Positions 43,535-56,215 of a DNA stretch of 64,000 bases are shown piece after piece. A program made the position numbers and the translations under genes. Every line of letters begins with the position of its first letter. Positions within the stretch are counted from its first letter, which is position 1. The notes under the pieces are model-generated. The model worked only from the letters and a program-made list of their open reading frames with translations, did not search any database and was not told the origin of the DNA. Source of the stretch: Marsupella aquatica (Eukaryota; Marchantiophyta); assembly GCA_973895155.1 (NCBI GenBank), contig OZ316891.1:4712001-4776000 (forward strand). The letters run 5' to 3'.

Positions 43535-45076
43535 CGAATGAAGGAATGTGCTCATCGCCTGAGATATTTGACCTTCCAATTCAAGGTACCGGCCAAACTG
43601 GTTTTCATTCTTCTGTCGTCTTGTATGCCCAATGAAACAAGAATGATAGACAGTCTGACGGGTACGGGTACTTTTGCAAGCAAGCTACTGTAGCAAAGAC
43701 GACCTCGTCTGGTAACGCATTCGGGCTCTCGCTGCTCGATCTGCTCTGCAGGCACTCCGGGACCTCAAACCGATTGCCAAGCCATAAAAACAATGTACCT
43801 TGACCTTAGGACCTTAAGTTAGTTGTTCTAAGTTACCTTCCCGAAGTTAGATCGTCCTCTGGCTTGCGCTCACCAGGCTGATGGTGTCTGCGATTATTGG
43901 TGCCTGCGATGAGTCGTAGCGGAGAGGTGATAGCTGATGACAAGTAGCGGATAGCTTAAAAATAATCGCAGGCACCAATCGAGGGGTTGAATAGCCTGCG
44001 ATAACTTGTCATCAGTTAACACCTCTCAAAGCATGACGCGCGTTTCAAAACCATAAACTTAGGATATGAGCAGCATTCATTCTACCTACGTGGTTTTGCT
44101 CCTTGATCTCTGTAACAACTCAGAATGTATGGACATTCTGATGGTAGATACACATTAGCGGGTACTCACTGGTACGAGTTTGAAATATTACAGTTGGCAC
44201 TGGCAAGTCTGCCCAAACTCGATATATTCACTGAAATAGCAGCAATTTGAGGCTCCTTTCCAGGAGATGTAGGTCCTCCCTGTTTCAAACGAGATTCTCC
44301 ATCAATTGGCTGACCTCGAATAGTTTTCCAAAAATAAATCATTCAACTTACGTAGATGCATGTTGGATACAAGAGTCCCAAGGAAATTCGAAATGATTAT
44401 ATTAATCAGAAGACAGAGCAATTGTCAAACACTGTCAGGAAACATAGGCGCAACAGAATTCGTGATAAGCTATTCCAAGATATCAACCTCTCCACATTTT
44501 CATCAAAGAGGAGAATATAATTAGATGACTGGAACCGAGGTGCAGGACTTTCATGGAGAGGTTTTTGGCAGAAAATCTGCATTTCACACCAATTGATAGA
44601 CTTCAAGCGTTTAAGAACAGAACAATCTCAAATTGGAAAGAACAGAGGACAGCCACAGGTAGAACTAAACAATAGTAGACACCAGAATCTATCATGTTAC
44701 TCTTGCTGATGCCTCTGGTACAATCCTGCCCTTGAATTTTCCCTGCACAGAATCGCATGAGAAACAGTAAACTTCACAAACCTTTTTCGAAACTGCATTA
44801 TTGGAAACAGTTCAGGCATGCGTAGATCTTTGGCAGCTCAGTACTCTGACCCGTCTGATGAGGTTTCAAATATTAGAAAACGTTGTAAAGGCTTATAATT
44901 AATCACAGCAACCAAACTTTTGTCCATATTGAGGTTGCAGTGATTCTCGAGACGCACTTAACAAAATCACTGGCTACTTAGCAATGATGCAAGGTGACAC
45001 TAAAGTTTTCCAGCCTTTGGTTTGGTACAATGTACAAAAGCCTCCCTTTGCCTTGCAGCTTCAGTATTGGGAGGCT
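43535..45076. other. Intergenic downstream of the MFS gene
   Basis: Apart from the interleaved inverted repeats at 43889-44027 I see no supported gene. A minus-strand frame at 44606-44406 is short and carries no motif. Confidence 0.4.
43889..44027. repeat. Crossing inverted repeats (X-Y-X'-Y')
   Basis: ATTGGTGCCTGCGAT at 43896-43910 is complementary to ATCGCAGGCACCAAT at 43965-43979. GAGAGGTG plus CTGATGACAAGT at 43922-43945 is complementary to ACTTGTCATCAG plus CACCTCTC at 44004-44027. The pairs interleave, so they cannot form one simple hairpin. Confidence 0.85.
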
Positions 45077-45361
45077 TCACAGGTCCAAACAAGCACCGTG
45101 TTTCCCTTTTGGTGCCTTTGTAGCTAACTCAGTCCCAAAATGCGGAGAGGCATAGAAAAACAAACCCTTTAAGTTAAATAAGAAAATTTTTGTACGTTTG
45201 CTAAGCAGGTCACGAGTAATGGCCACTTTTCCTGTAGCTGAAACACAGTTTTTCATCACAAGCCCTCCAATACAGTGTCTTATGAACACTACGGGGCACG
45301 TATTTTGCCCCAACTCCTGCTTGTATGTGCATGTTGGGTTTGTGTATGGGTTAGCCCTCAA
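45077..45361 (-). pseudogene. SERAC1-like alpha/beta-hydrolase fragment
   Basis: This minus-strand frame reads CPVVFIRHCIGGLVMKN, then, after a disordered stretch, LKGLFFYASPHFGTELAT. This is the pattern of SERAC1-like and related hydrolases (V-F-x-GHS-x-GGL-V-x-K ... GV-x-FY-x-x-PH-x-GS-x-LA). The nucleophile Ser of the GxSxG motif is Cys and the first Gly is Arg, so the site is lost. No start, and no flanking parts of the domain, are recognisable. It is probably a relic of a gene. Confidence 0.55.
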
Positions 45362-47443
45362 TAGAAGTCCGGTGAATCTACAGCAAAAGGACCAGTTGAA
45401 GACCTTCCAAGTCTTATCAGGTTAGATGTTCATTCTTGCATGTGCCAACTTGCTTGGGCTTGTTGAAATATAAACTTGATCAGAACTTTTGGTTCACTTA
45501 ATTGATAGCTTATGTGAAGCAACTATTTTGCATAGGCTGGGATGGTCTACGTTGCCCCACTTACATCATTATGGCGCTCTATTGGTCATGTTTGTGATCG
45601 ATGATCAAAAGAGATCCTTTTGCTTTTGTGCCTGTCTCATTGCAGACAATGAATGTGCATGTTTATGCCGTTGCAAGTCCATATATTACGATCATGATCG
45701 TCCGCAAAAACAAGTATGATCGTCTGTGGCAAGAAAGAAATAACTTTGATTGCCCAGACCACTTGTGGATTCATTGGACCAACCAAAATGAGCAGAATGA
45801 CATGAGATTCACCAAATGATCCGGAGAACACTTAGCCAATGCAAACGTCTCACACACTTTAGAAAGAGCACTAAAGATGACCTTCGATTCCTCCTGAGTA
45901 ATAAAACGATTAAGACCTTCAGGATGAAGATGAGCCATACGATCATGGAGAGGTGAATGTCAGGCACTAAACAGGCGTGTAATAATTAGAACTATTAGGG
46001 CCCGAGGGTGTCAAGACCATCGACCTTCATGGCGGACGCGAATTTCTGGCCGATCAATCCTACATCTTGCTTGCTCGGTTCAAGACAAGAACCAGCAGAC
46101 CATTGGCCAATTACGGGAAGGATCAAGCAGAATTTGATCGACAAAATGGTGTTACTACGCTCAAAACAACAACGAGCAGTGGCCTACTATGGGAAAGGAT
46201 GAAGCAAAATTTGATCGACAAAATGGTGTTGGTGTTGGTGTTGCTGATAATGATACTGTGATGCAGGTCGTGAAGCACTTGCAGCAATTATAGTTAAGTG
46301 TCGGAAACTTGTCCATTCTATCTACTGTAGGATCCATATTACCGCCACAGCAACCGTAAGTACGCGGTCAACCCCTGGGTTGACCAGAACTGTATAACCT
46401 CAACTTGCCCACCCAGTCAGTGTAGCCTGCGTCAGAATATCAAATCAATGATTTAAGTAACTGCTTACGTGGTTACTTTCACGGTTGAAATCAAATGATC
46501 GTTTCTGTTTTCCATTTTGGAACTGTTGCTGTCGTTCGTTCAATCACGTACCATTCCGCGATCTGATCTCGGACACCAAAGCTTGAATGAAGAAGGTAGA
46601 TCAAAACTCAAAAGAGTAGGGCAATCTATGGGCAGTAAATATAACTCCAAGATAATTCAAAAGATAACTCCGTGTAATTTGTACTCTATTTATCAGATTC
46701 ACAGGTTCACATGAATTAGGAGGGGGTTCTTGCGCTATGGTGGTCCACAGCGATGGGTCTGCCGTTGGAGAGAATGATAAAGCTGATCCTCGACCACGTT
46801 TTCTTTACAGTCATAGCAGGCCGGACTTGAAGAATCATTGTTGCCTAGACGGAACACCCTGTAAGATCTACTGAAGAAACTCTTCTCCTTCATGGTGAGC
46901 AGCAACTCGCTCGATCTGGCTGTCTCCATGGAAAGCTATCCATGCAAGGTTACCAAACCAATTATTTAATGTCCCTCTTCCTTAGCAGCAGCACTTTCCC
47001 CGAAGTAGCATCGTAAATCCTTCTCTTGGGTAGAGGACAAACCCCGGACTTTAACTCCAAGGTAAATAAACAGGAATACTCCATTTCCCGCTGCATTTTC
47101 GTCTTATTGCCCAAATCACGCCGAACCGTATTCGGGTTTTAGCACCAATTCAACTGGGTCTCGACGGGCTTACCGGAGCAGCTATTGCCATCCCGAGTTT
47201 TCAACTACCTTTTCAGCCGAAGCGTTAATTGATTTGTATCCCTCTTCCAATAGTACCAATATTGTTTGTCTGAGTTGACTGGAGACGTACTGGGGTCTCC
47301 TTTTTCCAATCGAGCGGAGTGAAACATTATATAGGGGCTAGATATGTTCTGCTTGCTATAATCTAAAAAAGCTTTCAAGATGACGAGTTCCTCTTCCTCT
47401 CGTGAGTGTAGGACCTGTCTTTGCGCTTCTATGCTTCTCTAAG
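45362..47443. other. Gene-poor interval
   Basis: No supported gene. Apart from the tandem duplication near 46108-46240, the interval holds only short frames without motifs, e.g. a minus-strand frame at 46929-46735. Confidence 0.35.
46108..46240. repeat. Tandem duplication of about 80 bp
   Basis: AATTTGATCGACAAAATGGT and the preceding GGGAA-GGAT-AAGCA recur (copies starting near 46109 and 46190), with TTGGTGTTGGTGTTG simple sequence after the second copy. Confidence 0.8.
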
Positions 47444-48082
47444 CTACAGCTTTGGTTTCACTTCGTTTCGTTCCCAGAAAGAATGGAAATTAAGGACAGA
47501 AACCTGACCCAAGCTTGTATAGTCTGAACTACATCCGTTGCTATCCGCTTGTCTCTGTCTAAAGCAAGCGGATCGCATCTTCATGGAAGACGCGTTCCAT
47601 AATCCCTGCTGCTGAGCAAAACCCGACAAAGACTTCGAGAAGCTCGCGAGTTCCAAACCGCTAAGTAACCCTGACATTGACGACAACATGGAGGGAGCGA
47701 TGGGGGGAGCGATCATTGCGAGACTTCCCTGTGCGCGCCAGATTGCCAAATATTCAATCAACAAAGTTTCCCATACGGTCCGGCCCACGCGATTGCGCTC
47801 CTCTAAAGCAAACGGAATATACAATTTATGAAGGAGTGGCGTGCAGTGAAGATTACAGCCATTGAACTAATCAAAAGGTCATGATGCATTACTCTCAAAC
47901 CAAATTTGTATGTTTTCCAATATTAAAGCCTCGATCCTCCCGAACTTCTTTCTGTAGACAGATGTGGTGAAATCTGGATGGATCGGCGAAATGGGTCCAT
48001 CCACGTGAAGCACTTGAAGCTTGAAATTACTTTCTGACTTGATCCCAATCAGTCCAAGTCTAGGATCTCCAGCGAAGCACAC
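47444..48082 (-). other. Minus-strand open frames of unknown nature
   Basis: Two neighbouring minus-strand frames (48082-47879, 67 codons; 47824-47444, 126 codons) could be exons of one gene. The second has a hydrophobic start and the phrase GSLAMIAPPIAPSMLSSMSG, but matches no family I know. They might be relics of the same region as the SERAC1-like fragment, since the strand is the same. Support is weak. Confidence 0.2.
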
Positions 48083-48570
48083 GTTTAAGAAAAGCTATGC
48101 ATGTTCATCTGGGGTCATCACTCCGCGAATTGAGGTGCCCAGGACCCTAAATTGAAACTCTGGAGTCAAGAGATCCCCTTGCCATTCTAGACCTCAGTTG
48201 AGTCTTGTAGTTCCGAATGGCCCGGGGAAGATTCGGTAGCCATCCCAAAATCATGGATCACGACATATCGTGTAGAATTAAAATGACGTTAAACAATGTA
48301 GAAGTTGTTGTAAAACCTTCTTCGATCTAGGCCACGCGAGTACTGCCGTAGAAATTGCAACACAACAATCCTCGAGAAAAGGATCCATTATGCACTATAC
48401 ATCTTGCAACAAGAGATATTTTCGCGCCGATAAGCTCGTGATCGAACAGGGATTAGAAAGTTTTGCTAAGAAAACTCGAGTGACGCAGTTTTTGCGTATA
48501 TTATGTACATTCTGAACTGACTACCCCAACGGCACTTTTTGTATGCTGGCACAACAACGAACTTTTGCAA

Positions 48571-48732
48571 CCCTTTGCAGTTGCCAATTTGCCACCTGCG
48601 AGAAATTCCAATTTCCATATCCCCACTGTAAGCACCTTTTTCTTTTTGGCTCCCTTTGCAGTTGCCAACTTGCCACTTGCGAGAAATTTTCAATTTTTCC
48701 ATCCATCCCCAGTGTAAGCCCTTTTTTTTTGT
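48571..48732. repeat. Tandem duplication, 2 x 81 bp
   Basis: CCCTTTGCAGTTGCCAA begins at 48571 and 48652; both copies continue with TTGCCAC-TGCGAGAAATT and end with a T-rich tract. Confidence 0.9.
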
Positions 48733-48799
48733 GCCGTGAATACCCAAAGCTGACGCATCCAAGAGGATAGACAATCAACTCGAGAGAGTGCACCTCTCG

Positions 48800-48855
48800 A
48801 GGGTAATCCACAAGGGGGGCACCTCTCTAGCCTCTAGGGTAATCCACAAGGGGGG
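48800..48855. repeat. Direct repeat AGGGTAATCCACAAGGGGGG
   Basis: The same 20 bp occurs at 48800-48819 and 48836-48855, each near a CACCTCTC phrase. Confidence 0.9.
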
Positions 48856-51800
48856 TCATACAGATGACCAGGGGGGAGAGAGAGGGTTGGACCAAAGCCC
48901 CAAAGTGGACCAGTCAGGGGCTGAGCAGAAAACCAGGACTCCCACACTTATACCCCACCAACACAGTCACACACTCACCCTCCCAACCCTTGCATGTGGA
49001 GGAGGGAACCTGTGAAATAAACTAAACCTCAGCGCAGTTAGTGCTACTCAGACTAATTCGAGTGTGTGGAGAGCATACATTTTGGGGCTCTACATATAAA
49101 TTAGTGTAACTTTGGTCTCAAGAGTGGAAAAATAAATTCATAAATATAAATATAAATAAAAACCTGCCAAATTTGAAAGACAAAACAAAAAAACAAAAAA
49201 GTGGAAAAATAAACTGAATTTTATTTCTTCTAAAAATTAAGTGTAATTACGTAAATAGTGGACAAATTAAGCTCATCAAAAGTGGAAACTACATGATTGG
49301 ATACTTGCAAGTTCCCCAGAATTCTACCCCTCCTTGGCCACCCTAACCTTCCATTGACCCATTTTCTTTCTTTCTTCCCCAAACCTAGCTTGTTCTTTTT
49401 CTTTTTGATGAGGATGAACTTGTCATCTAAAAATGTGGGGCATCTATTCTCTTCAAACTTATGTAATAAGCAGGTCATCAAGCTGGGTAGCAAAGTGAAA
49501 GATCTTAGCTTAGACACGCTTGAGATGACAATATTATAGCACAAAAACTCTTTTGTTACATCTTAGTACATCTCCAACATATCCTAGTAGCACAAAAAAA
49601 CATCATGAGAACCAATTAAAATGGACAAGTGACAAATCTAAAGTGCACACAGTCACTATTAATTATCAACATTTGATCTCATTCATCAATCTAAGAACTC
49701 TGACAACATGCATTATTTGCATTATTTCTTGTGACTGATGTGCAAGACTGCAAGAGTGTCCACTGTCCTTTTTGTTGGCCAGTGATGGATCAAACGCATC
49801 AATTAATCAGATACAGTGGCAAGAGTTACTTGTGGTTGTTTACAAATTAATTATATTTAAAGTTAATTTACTTTGATTTCAGAGTAAATAAAGCATATTG
49901 CTACAAAAGATTTTTTCCCTCAGTCATTCTTTGTTAATGAGAATGTCCATTTTAATTTTTCTTACATTTTTTTCATTCTTGGGTCTCATTGTTTTTGTTG
50001 GTGTTGCAACAAGAAGAAATTACAGTCATGTTTGTTTTTCACTGCAAACATTATAGCTCATGTGTGTGGCAAAAACCACTGACATTGCACAACCATAGGC
50101 CAGCACTGGACTTGTCATGGGGTTTGTAATCATGATCATAAGAATTGTAGATTTTTAGCCTGGTTGGCATGCAAAACAATTTCCAAGCTGCTGCTAACCA
50201 GCCCAAGAAGATTCAATTGTGCGCACTAGATAGAAATGGAGATCTTGAAGGTCAAACTTTATTGTGGAAACCTAGTTTTTGGAAATGAGAAGGGTGCCAC
50301 AGACATATGGGAGGTCAAACTTAGTTTAATGTGAAAGGTTTTGATGTTTTTGGAAAATAATGAGAAGGGTCTTGATGAGTGAAGGTGTAAAAGGGTTTAC
50401 ACCATGGCCAGGGTTTGCATGGTTCAAATCACAGGATCATGTTACTCTATGTTAGTTAAGCCAACCCATGTGCATGCATAATGGAGGGCGACCTGATACT
50501 TATTTATTGTTAAGCTTTTAAGTACATTGCTACCAAAGATTTTGAATTTACTATACTCCCACTGTTTTTGTATTTACAAATATGTCAGTGACAGTTTTTG
50601 TATATAGTTTCCGAGATAGTTCCCCTGGCTACGTTGGTGAACTTGTCATCCATATACAAAACCAAGGCATATTTGTAACTAAAATAGAAAAAAAAACTAT
50701 GGCAGAATTGTCAATTAGAACATTGTTAGTGGCAAATTAAAGTACATTAAAGCTGTATTTTTGTTTTGGGGACAAATTAATAATGTTGACCAGTTTGATG
50801 GATACAAAGGCAATTTCATTTTAATTTAATGGATGGGAAAGTTGTTGAGATGACCAATTCTAGATTCTTAAATGAATCCAAGGCTCCTCGTGACCTCCTC
50901 ATGGGCAGCCCTTGGGAGAGTCAGAAGAAGCCAATTTTCTAATGGAACACAATTACAACGCGCCTGACCATAATACTTTTTGACTGAACAAATTCTCTCC
51001 TCCTAGCTGGTTGGAATCGAGGTTGGAATTTTTATTTTCCATCATCCAAAGTACTCCACCGTGGCTCCCCTATCCTGCATATACGCCTCATGTACACCAA
51101 TCAGAGACTGATCACAGATTGTGAGGTCCCACTATGCAACTTCACTTTGTTCAGTCAGCCAATATTCACTCATGAATGTTCCTTAGCTCAAGCCAAACAT
51201 ATACTCAATCAACAATTATTCATTCGCGAATCTTACTCTGGCCAAGCCAATGCTTAAAACTTGATCTACATATTTGAATAATTTCTTGCCACGTTGCTGA
51301 AGTTGTCGTCAACATGCTAATTTGTTTTCTACTCCTTTGTTTTTTTGTACGTATAACAAGGGGTAAATATGGGCTCCAGGGATTCTGTTCACAGGTAGGG
51401 TCCGTTAGTATACATATAATGGGGGCAAGGGGCGTGAAATTTAAGAAAGATTCCCTATCATTGCATACATTCATTTAAATTTGACAGAAAAGCTTAAATT
51501 ACACATTCACTAGAGCTTGTAGGCCAGCTTGTAGGACTTTTGAAATTGCCTGCATAATTATTTCCATGGGCAGACTAGTTTGCGATCCAAACAAATGTTG
51601 GACACATTGGGGCCGGGGGAGGCGCGGGGGCGGGGGCGGGGGCGGGGGGCAGGTTAGGTGTGCCTAAATGTTGAGCAATGGTCCGCTCAAAGACAGCATG
51701 CACAATCATGTGACACATCCAACAAGTAGTCGGCACAAGAGATGTGTGTTTCACCACTCTAGAGCTATATTCACACCCGTATTCACACATGCATGCCCGA

Positions 51801-52380
51801 ACATATGTACTAGAGCTTTATTCACACATGCCCGACAATCAAGTATCACTTACAACACAAGTTCTCTCTATCTATCTTATAGCTCTCTCACAAGAAGCTT
51901 AAGATCCTTTTGACCACCATCTAACTCCTACTTGTGAATATGCTAAGCAACATATCGAACCTTGACCAAATGGTACCATCCTACTACAGTTAGACTAACT
52001 ATAGGTACATAATCTGAACTTTAGACCCAAGAGGTACAAATATCTAAGTAACACTCTAGAGCTGCTAGTAGATCCGACTCTTTCTAGCAGTGATAATTAC
52101 AAATGTAGTCATAGTTGCAAATATAGTCAGGTTGAATGTGCTTTTGTATATAACAAAGTGGTGGTTATACACTTTTTTAGGGGACTCCTCTTTCAAATGG
52201 CTATATTGAACTTTCTAGCCACATGGAGTCCCATAAATACACTAGATGTTCTTATATCTTATATCTCCTTACACAAAGACCTCAAAACAATGATGAGTTG
52301 GACACAATCTACAATTTCTTGCAAAGTTGGAACTAAAGCCATTCTACTAAGGCAAAGGGTGCTTCCTCATCATCCAATCA
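48856..52380. other. AT-rich interval without recognisable gene
   Basis: Both strands carry frequent stops, and no frame with a known motif is seen. A GC-rich block at about 51610-51655 consists of GGGGGC repeats. The rest is AT-rich with short homopolymer runs. Confidence 0.5.
51610..51655. repeat. GGGGGC simple repeat
   Basis: Successive GGGGGC units (GCGGGGGCGGGGGCGGGGGC) stand out from an AT-rich neighbourhood. The stretch is potentially G-quadruplex forming. Confidence 0.85.
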
Positions 52381-55300
52381 CTGGTGCAAGGGGCAACGTG
52401 CCTGGGGTGGGGATTGGGTGTGGTAGGGTATGGTGTGGTGTGGAGGGGAAATGGAGAAGACAGATGGGGAGTGGGTTTAGAGGGCAGTTTGTTTGCTGAA
52501 ATTTGTTTTTCTTTTAGACTTTTTTTGTTTTGGAGGGGTGGGGATGCGGGACCGGGCTATGTTTGGCTGATTGGTTTGGTCTGCACCAACCATATATTTT
52601 CAAAAACTCTCTGGCTGTTGTTGCTATTGCTACTCAACCCAGTCACCCCCATATGCACACTGGGATGCACGCGACCCTCCTATCCAGTGCTTGGACCTAC
52701 CAGGCTCCATCCAACCTTTGTGCCTGACCTCCTGCCCCAAACCAGAAGGCCAACACCCGACTCACCTCCCCACTTGCATGAGTGCATGCCTTGAGTTCTC
52801 TTTGGACTATTCTCACCATATTGCATGCTGGTGTCAATTTTTCTCACTGTTTGCCCAATTTCTTAGTTACCTCCTCCCCACCCATGCAAGGTTAGTCCTT
52901 CTTTCTTTACTCCCCCCAACCCCAGTCTATCCTTGCAAATTTTGCCTCTTCTCCCTACCCACAACTTCTACCTTCGGTTTTCATATCCTTCCCATCCACA
53001 TAGCTTCTGCTGCTCCTCCCTGTGACTCGTGTCTCTCATCCCTACCTGCAACTCAATCATTCGACTAATATCCCTTTGGTGTGTAATCTTCCACTTTGAC
53101 CAGCTTCTGCAACTTTTGCAACAAAAACAGGAACAACAATAACACATTTGGAACAAAAAACAGTTTACCAGGCCATAGCAATCATAGATTCTTACAGTCA
53201 TAAGCTTAGATGGATTTCCATCCAAATCTTTACGTTTGGATGAGGTCCAGAAATTAACACTCTTTGTGTATATGTAAAGCTTGTAGAGTTTGTTTTCTCT
53301 AAACTTATGTCTTTGTAAGTAACTAGATGTAGAGTTTGTTTTATCTGAATCTGTCTTCGTAGCTAATTGCGCTTTCCCTATATCCCATGCAAGCTTAGTG
53401 ATTTGAGGTGAATTTATACAAGCCCATTCCTTGAACATAGACACAGATGAGATGCGCATGCTGCAACTAAAGGCGCTGAAAGGCGCTCCGCTTAAAGGCT
53501 TAAAGGGGCTCCGCTCCGCCGAAACCAAAAAACTTGCCAGAAAAGGGAACCATGCTATTTCACATTCAACTTTGCCCCATCCCCCTCTTTGTGTGCACCC
53601 TCACTTTCAATCATGCCCTTTATGTGCACCCTCACTTTCAATAATGCCCTAGGTTAGAGTCATGGACTAGTTAGAGGCTTCACTCTAGACAGTAGATCAG
53701 GTAGACACCCTCAATTTCAGTTATGCCCTTAGTTAGAGTCAGGGTCTAGAGGTTTCACTCTAGCCAGGTCCGCCAAGGAGTAGCTTGCAATTGCACTTAT
53801 ATAATTATAGAGATTTAAAAGACAAAGATTTTCGCAAAAGTCAGTGGATAAAGTTAATGGATATTTATTAGTGAAGATATTCACATGAAACAACTGACAA
53901 TCTACTGCATCTACCAAGTGCATCTTCTAAGTGCAGATTCCTTTGAAGGTGGAGAAGGATTGGTCCTTGGTCTTTGCAAGAAGGTAGAATGAGAGGAAAG
54001 GTATGCAGTGTCATTGGCCCCTGCCTCTTGGGAGATCCATGGGTGGAGGATCCTAGCTAGGAATCCTCGCCCACAGAGAGTCAATTCATCTGTTGTCCTC
54101 CTTAAGCCGCGTGCCCAGTCTACACCACGCAAATTCTCCCCACCATCGCCAAAACTTGAGGTCCATTACTGTACTTAAACAAGCTCCAACGACTGTCGTG
54201 GTGACTTGACATCAGGTGGGAGATTGTGTGACCTCAGACTGTCCGCGCGACCAAATGGTGATGACTTCGACTTCTAGACGAACTCTACTGTAGTTCACCA
54301 GTCATTTGGCCAACTGCAGCTCTCCAGTGGTGCAGCAGAATTGCCAGACACAAGTATCGACCAAAGTATTGCGAAGAGTGTCGAGCAGGAAGCTAGACGG
54401 AGTCTGGACGTGTAATAATGCGGTGAGGTGTGTTGCATCACGAAACTTGATGAGCTTCACGCAATTGGGTTTTTTCAACTGTCGTTGTTTTCTGCATCTG
54501 TGCGTTTGTAATTGTGACTTTGGGAATTGGTCAAATTGGAGAATTTGAAGATTGGTGAATCGGTGTCGATATTGTAGCCAGTGATTGAGATCTCTATTCA
54601 CAGGTTTGGAAACGTCCTATGCTCAAAGCATTCAGTGATTCTCTCTGTTTCAAGTCAGTCAATTGGTCTAGGTGTCCTGAAGCACTGAAGTACTGGCCGT
54701 GGTTCAGTCAATCAGGCTCGGTATTCAATTAGTGACCCAGCAATCTGAATTCTGGTGTGGTACCAATGGAGAATCGTTGACCGGTAGTCATGTTTGGCAT
54801 CATTGAATGAGCTCCTGCGTTTGAGATCGATGTATTATTCACTCTTAATCAAATGGGTCGTCGCGTTTTCAACAAGTGAATCAGTCTCCTACCTCTGACA
54901 GCGTTAGCAAATGTGGACCAGGGAATCTGTTTTATATTGGAAAGAAGGGAATTAGTCTTTGTGTTAACTCGGTGGATCAATAGCCATCTTTTAAACTAAT
55001 GAATCCGTCTTGTCATATTTTATACCAGCGAATTAGTCTTCAGGAACAAGAACTGTAAGCTTTTGTGAGTTGGTGATTAGGTCAATCGGTACACACTTTC
55101 AAGTCAATAATGAGCCTGCATGGCTCCAATCTTCAGTCTTATTGAGACCTGTGTCAGTCGATGTATTTCAAAGAAATGAATAAGTTTAGGCAATTGTGAT
55201 TGACTAATAATCGGTGCATTGGGTAATTGCGTCTTCGGATTCTCTATACTTCGATCAGTCCACCACGAACCCTAAGCTATGTGGTCCTTTCAGCCTTTTA

Positions 55301-56215
55301 CAGTGTAACTGGCTGGGTGTTGAATTGGAGAGCGGATCTATATGAACAAATAGGACAAATTATTACTGTTATGAGACAAGAAGAATTGGATTCTTTGGCC
55401 CTAAAGTAAAGACAACTCCCGGATTTTGCTCTAGAGTAAATGGGTTTGTGCATGCCAAATGAGTGAATCATTCTTCTGAAATCTAAACAAGATGCTCACT
55501 ATAGTTTTGGGACATGGATTGCCCACAAAAAGATTGTCGTGGTGGATTGGAAGTTTACATGAATTGTGTCCAGAGAAGAACCCCAATCTTGGCCTAGACA
55601 GAGAATAGGGACTGGTATTGCAATTCTTGTCTACCCCGACTCTGATTTGCAAATGATCGAGCCTTTCGTCAACTTGTTTTGGCAACAGGTTCATAGTTTT
55701 CTACTCAGCCTGCATTTCTGTATTGTGTGCGATCGTGAAGACTGGACCGTGGCTTCTTTCTCAGCACTGTTGTCTCTCATCATTGGGCAGATTCTCTGCG
55801 CGTTGACGACCGCTGCAAATTCTCCGGTGCATTGACACAGAATCAGCACCGCCACATTTGACATACTCCTGCATCTTACTTATGATCATTTGTGGTGGAC
55901 TGCGGGCAATAGATCAGGCAGCAGGTACAAAATTTACAGCTCTGTTATCTCTCATTTCTTCGTCATTTGGGCCCCACCGTTGTTATTTCTGTATCTTTCA
56001 TTTCTTTTTTGAATATTTTGAGCTGGTTGGGAAATTTCTTTCCTAAGAATGATTGAGTGCCTCTAACGATTTGTTCACGCGATGTGGGCTTTGTGGTTTA
56101 ATTCTTCTCATGATCTGCTAATTTCAGAAGAGAAGAATGTACAAATCATGCTTGGCCTGGCTATAAGGGTAGATAGCAGATCGTTGAACTTCCATTCGGT
56201 GTATTCTTGGCAGGA
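52381..56215. other. Interval upstream of the sirtuin gene, no recognised gene
   Basis: No supported coding region. GC-skewed GGTGTGG runs lie near 52400-52460. Local duplications lie at 53590-53770, and a family of GAATYAGTC-like phrases is scattered over 54640-55260. The 5' UTR and promoter of the sirtuin gene must lie at the right end of this interval. A TTCTTGGCAG immediately before the ATG could be a 3' splice site of a 5' UTR intron. Confidence 0.4.
53590..53770. repeat. Clustered local duplications
   Basis: TGCACCCTCACTTTCAAT followed by ATGCCCT occurs near 53595 and 53624, and a variant ACACCCTCAATTTCAGTTAT near 53704. TTAGAGTC with TTCACTCTAG follows the second and third copies. Confidence 0.75.

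Noticed and set aside
46300-46960. Possible LTR of a retrotransposon
   Set aside because: No paired copy, primer-binding site or reverse transcriptase coding region was found.
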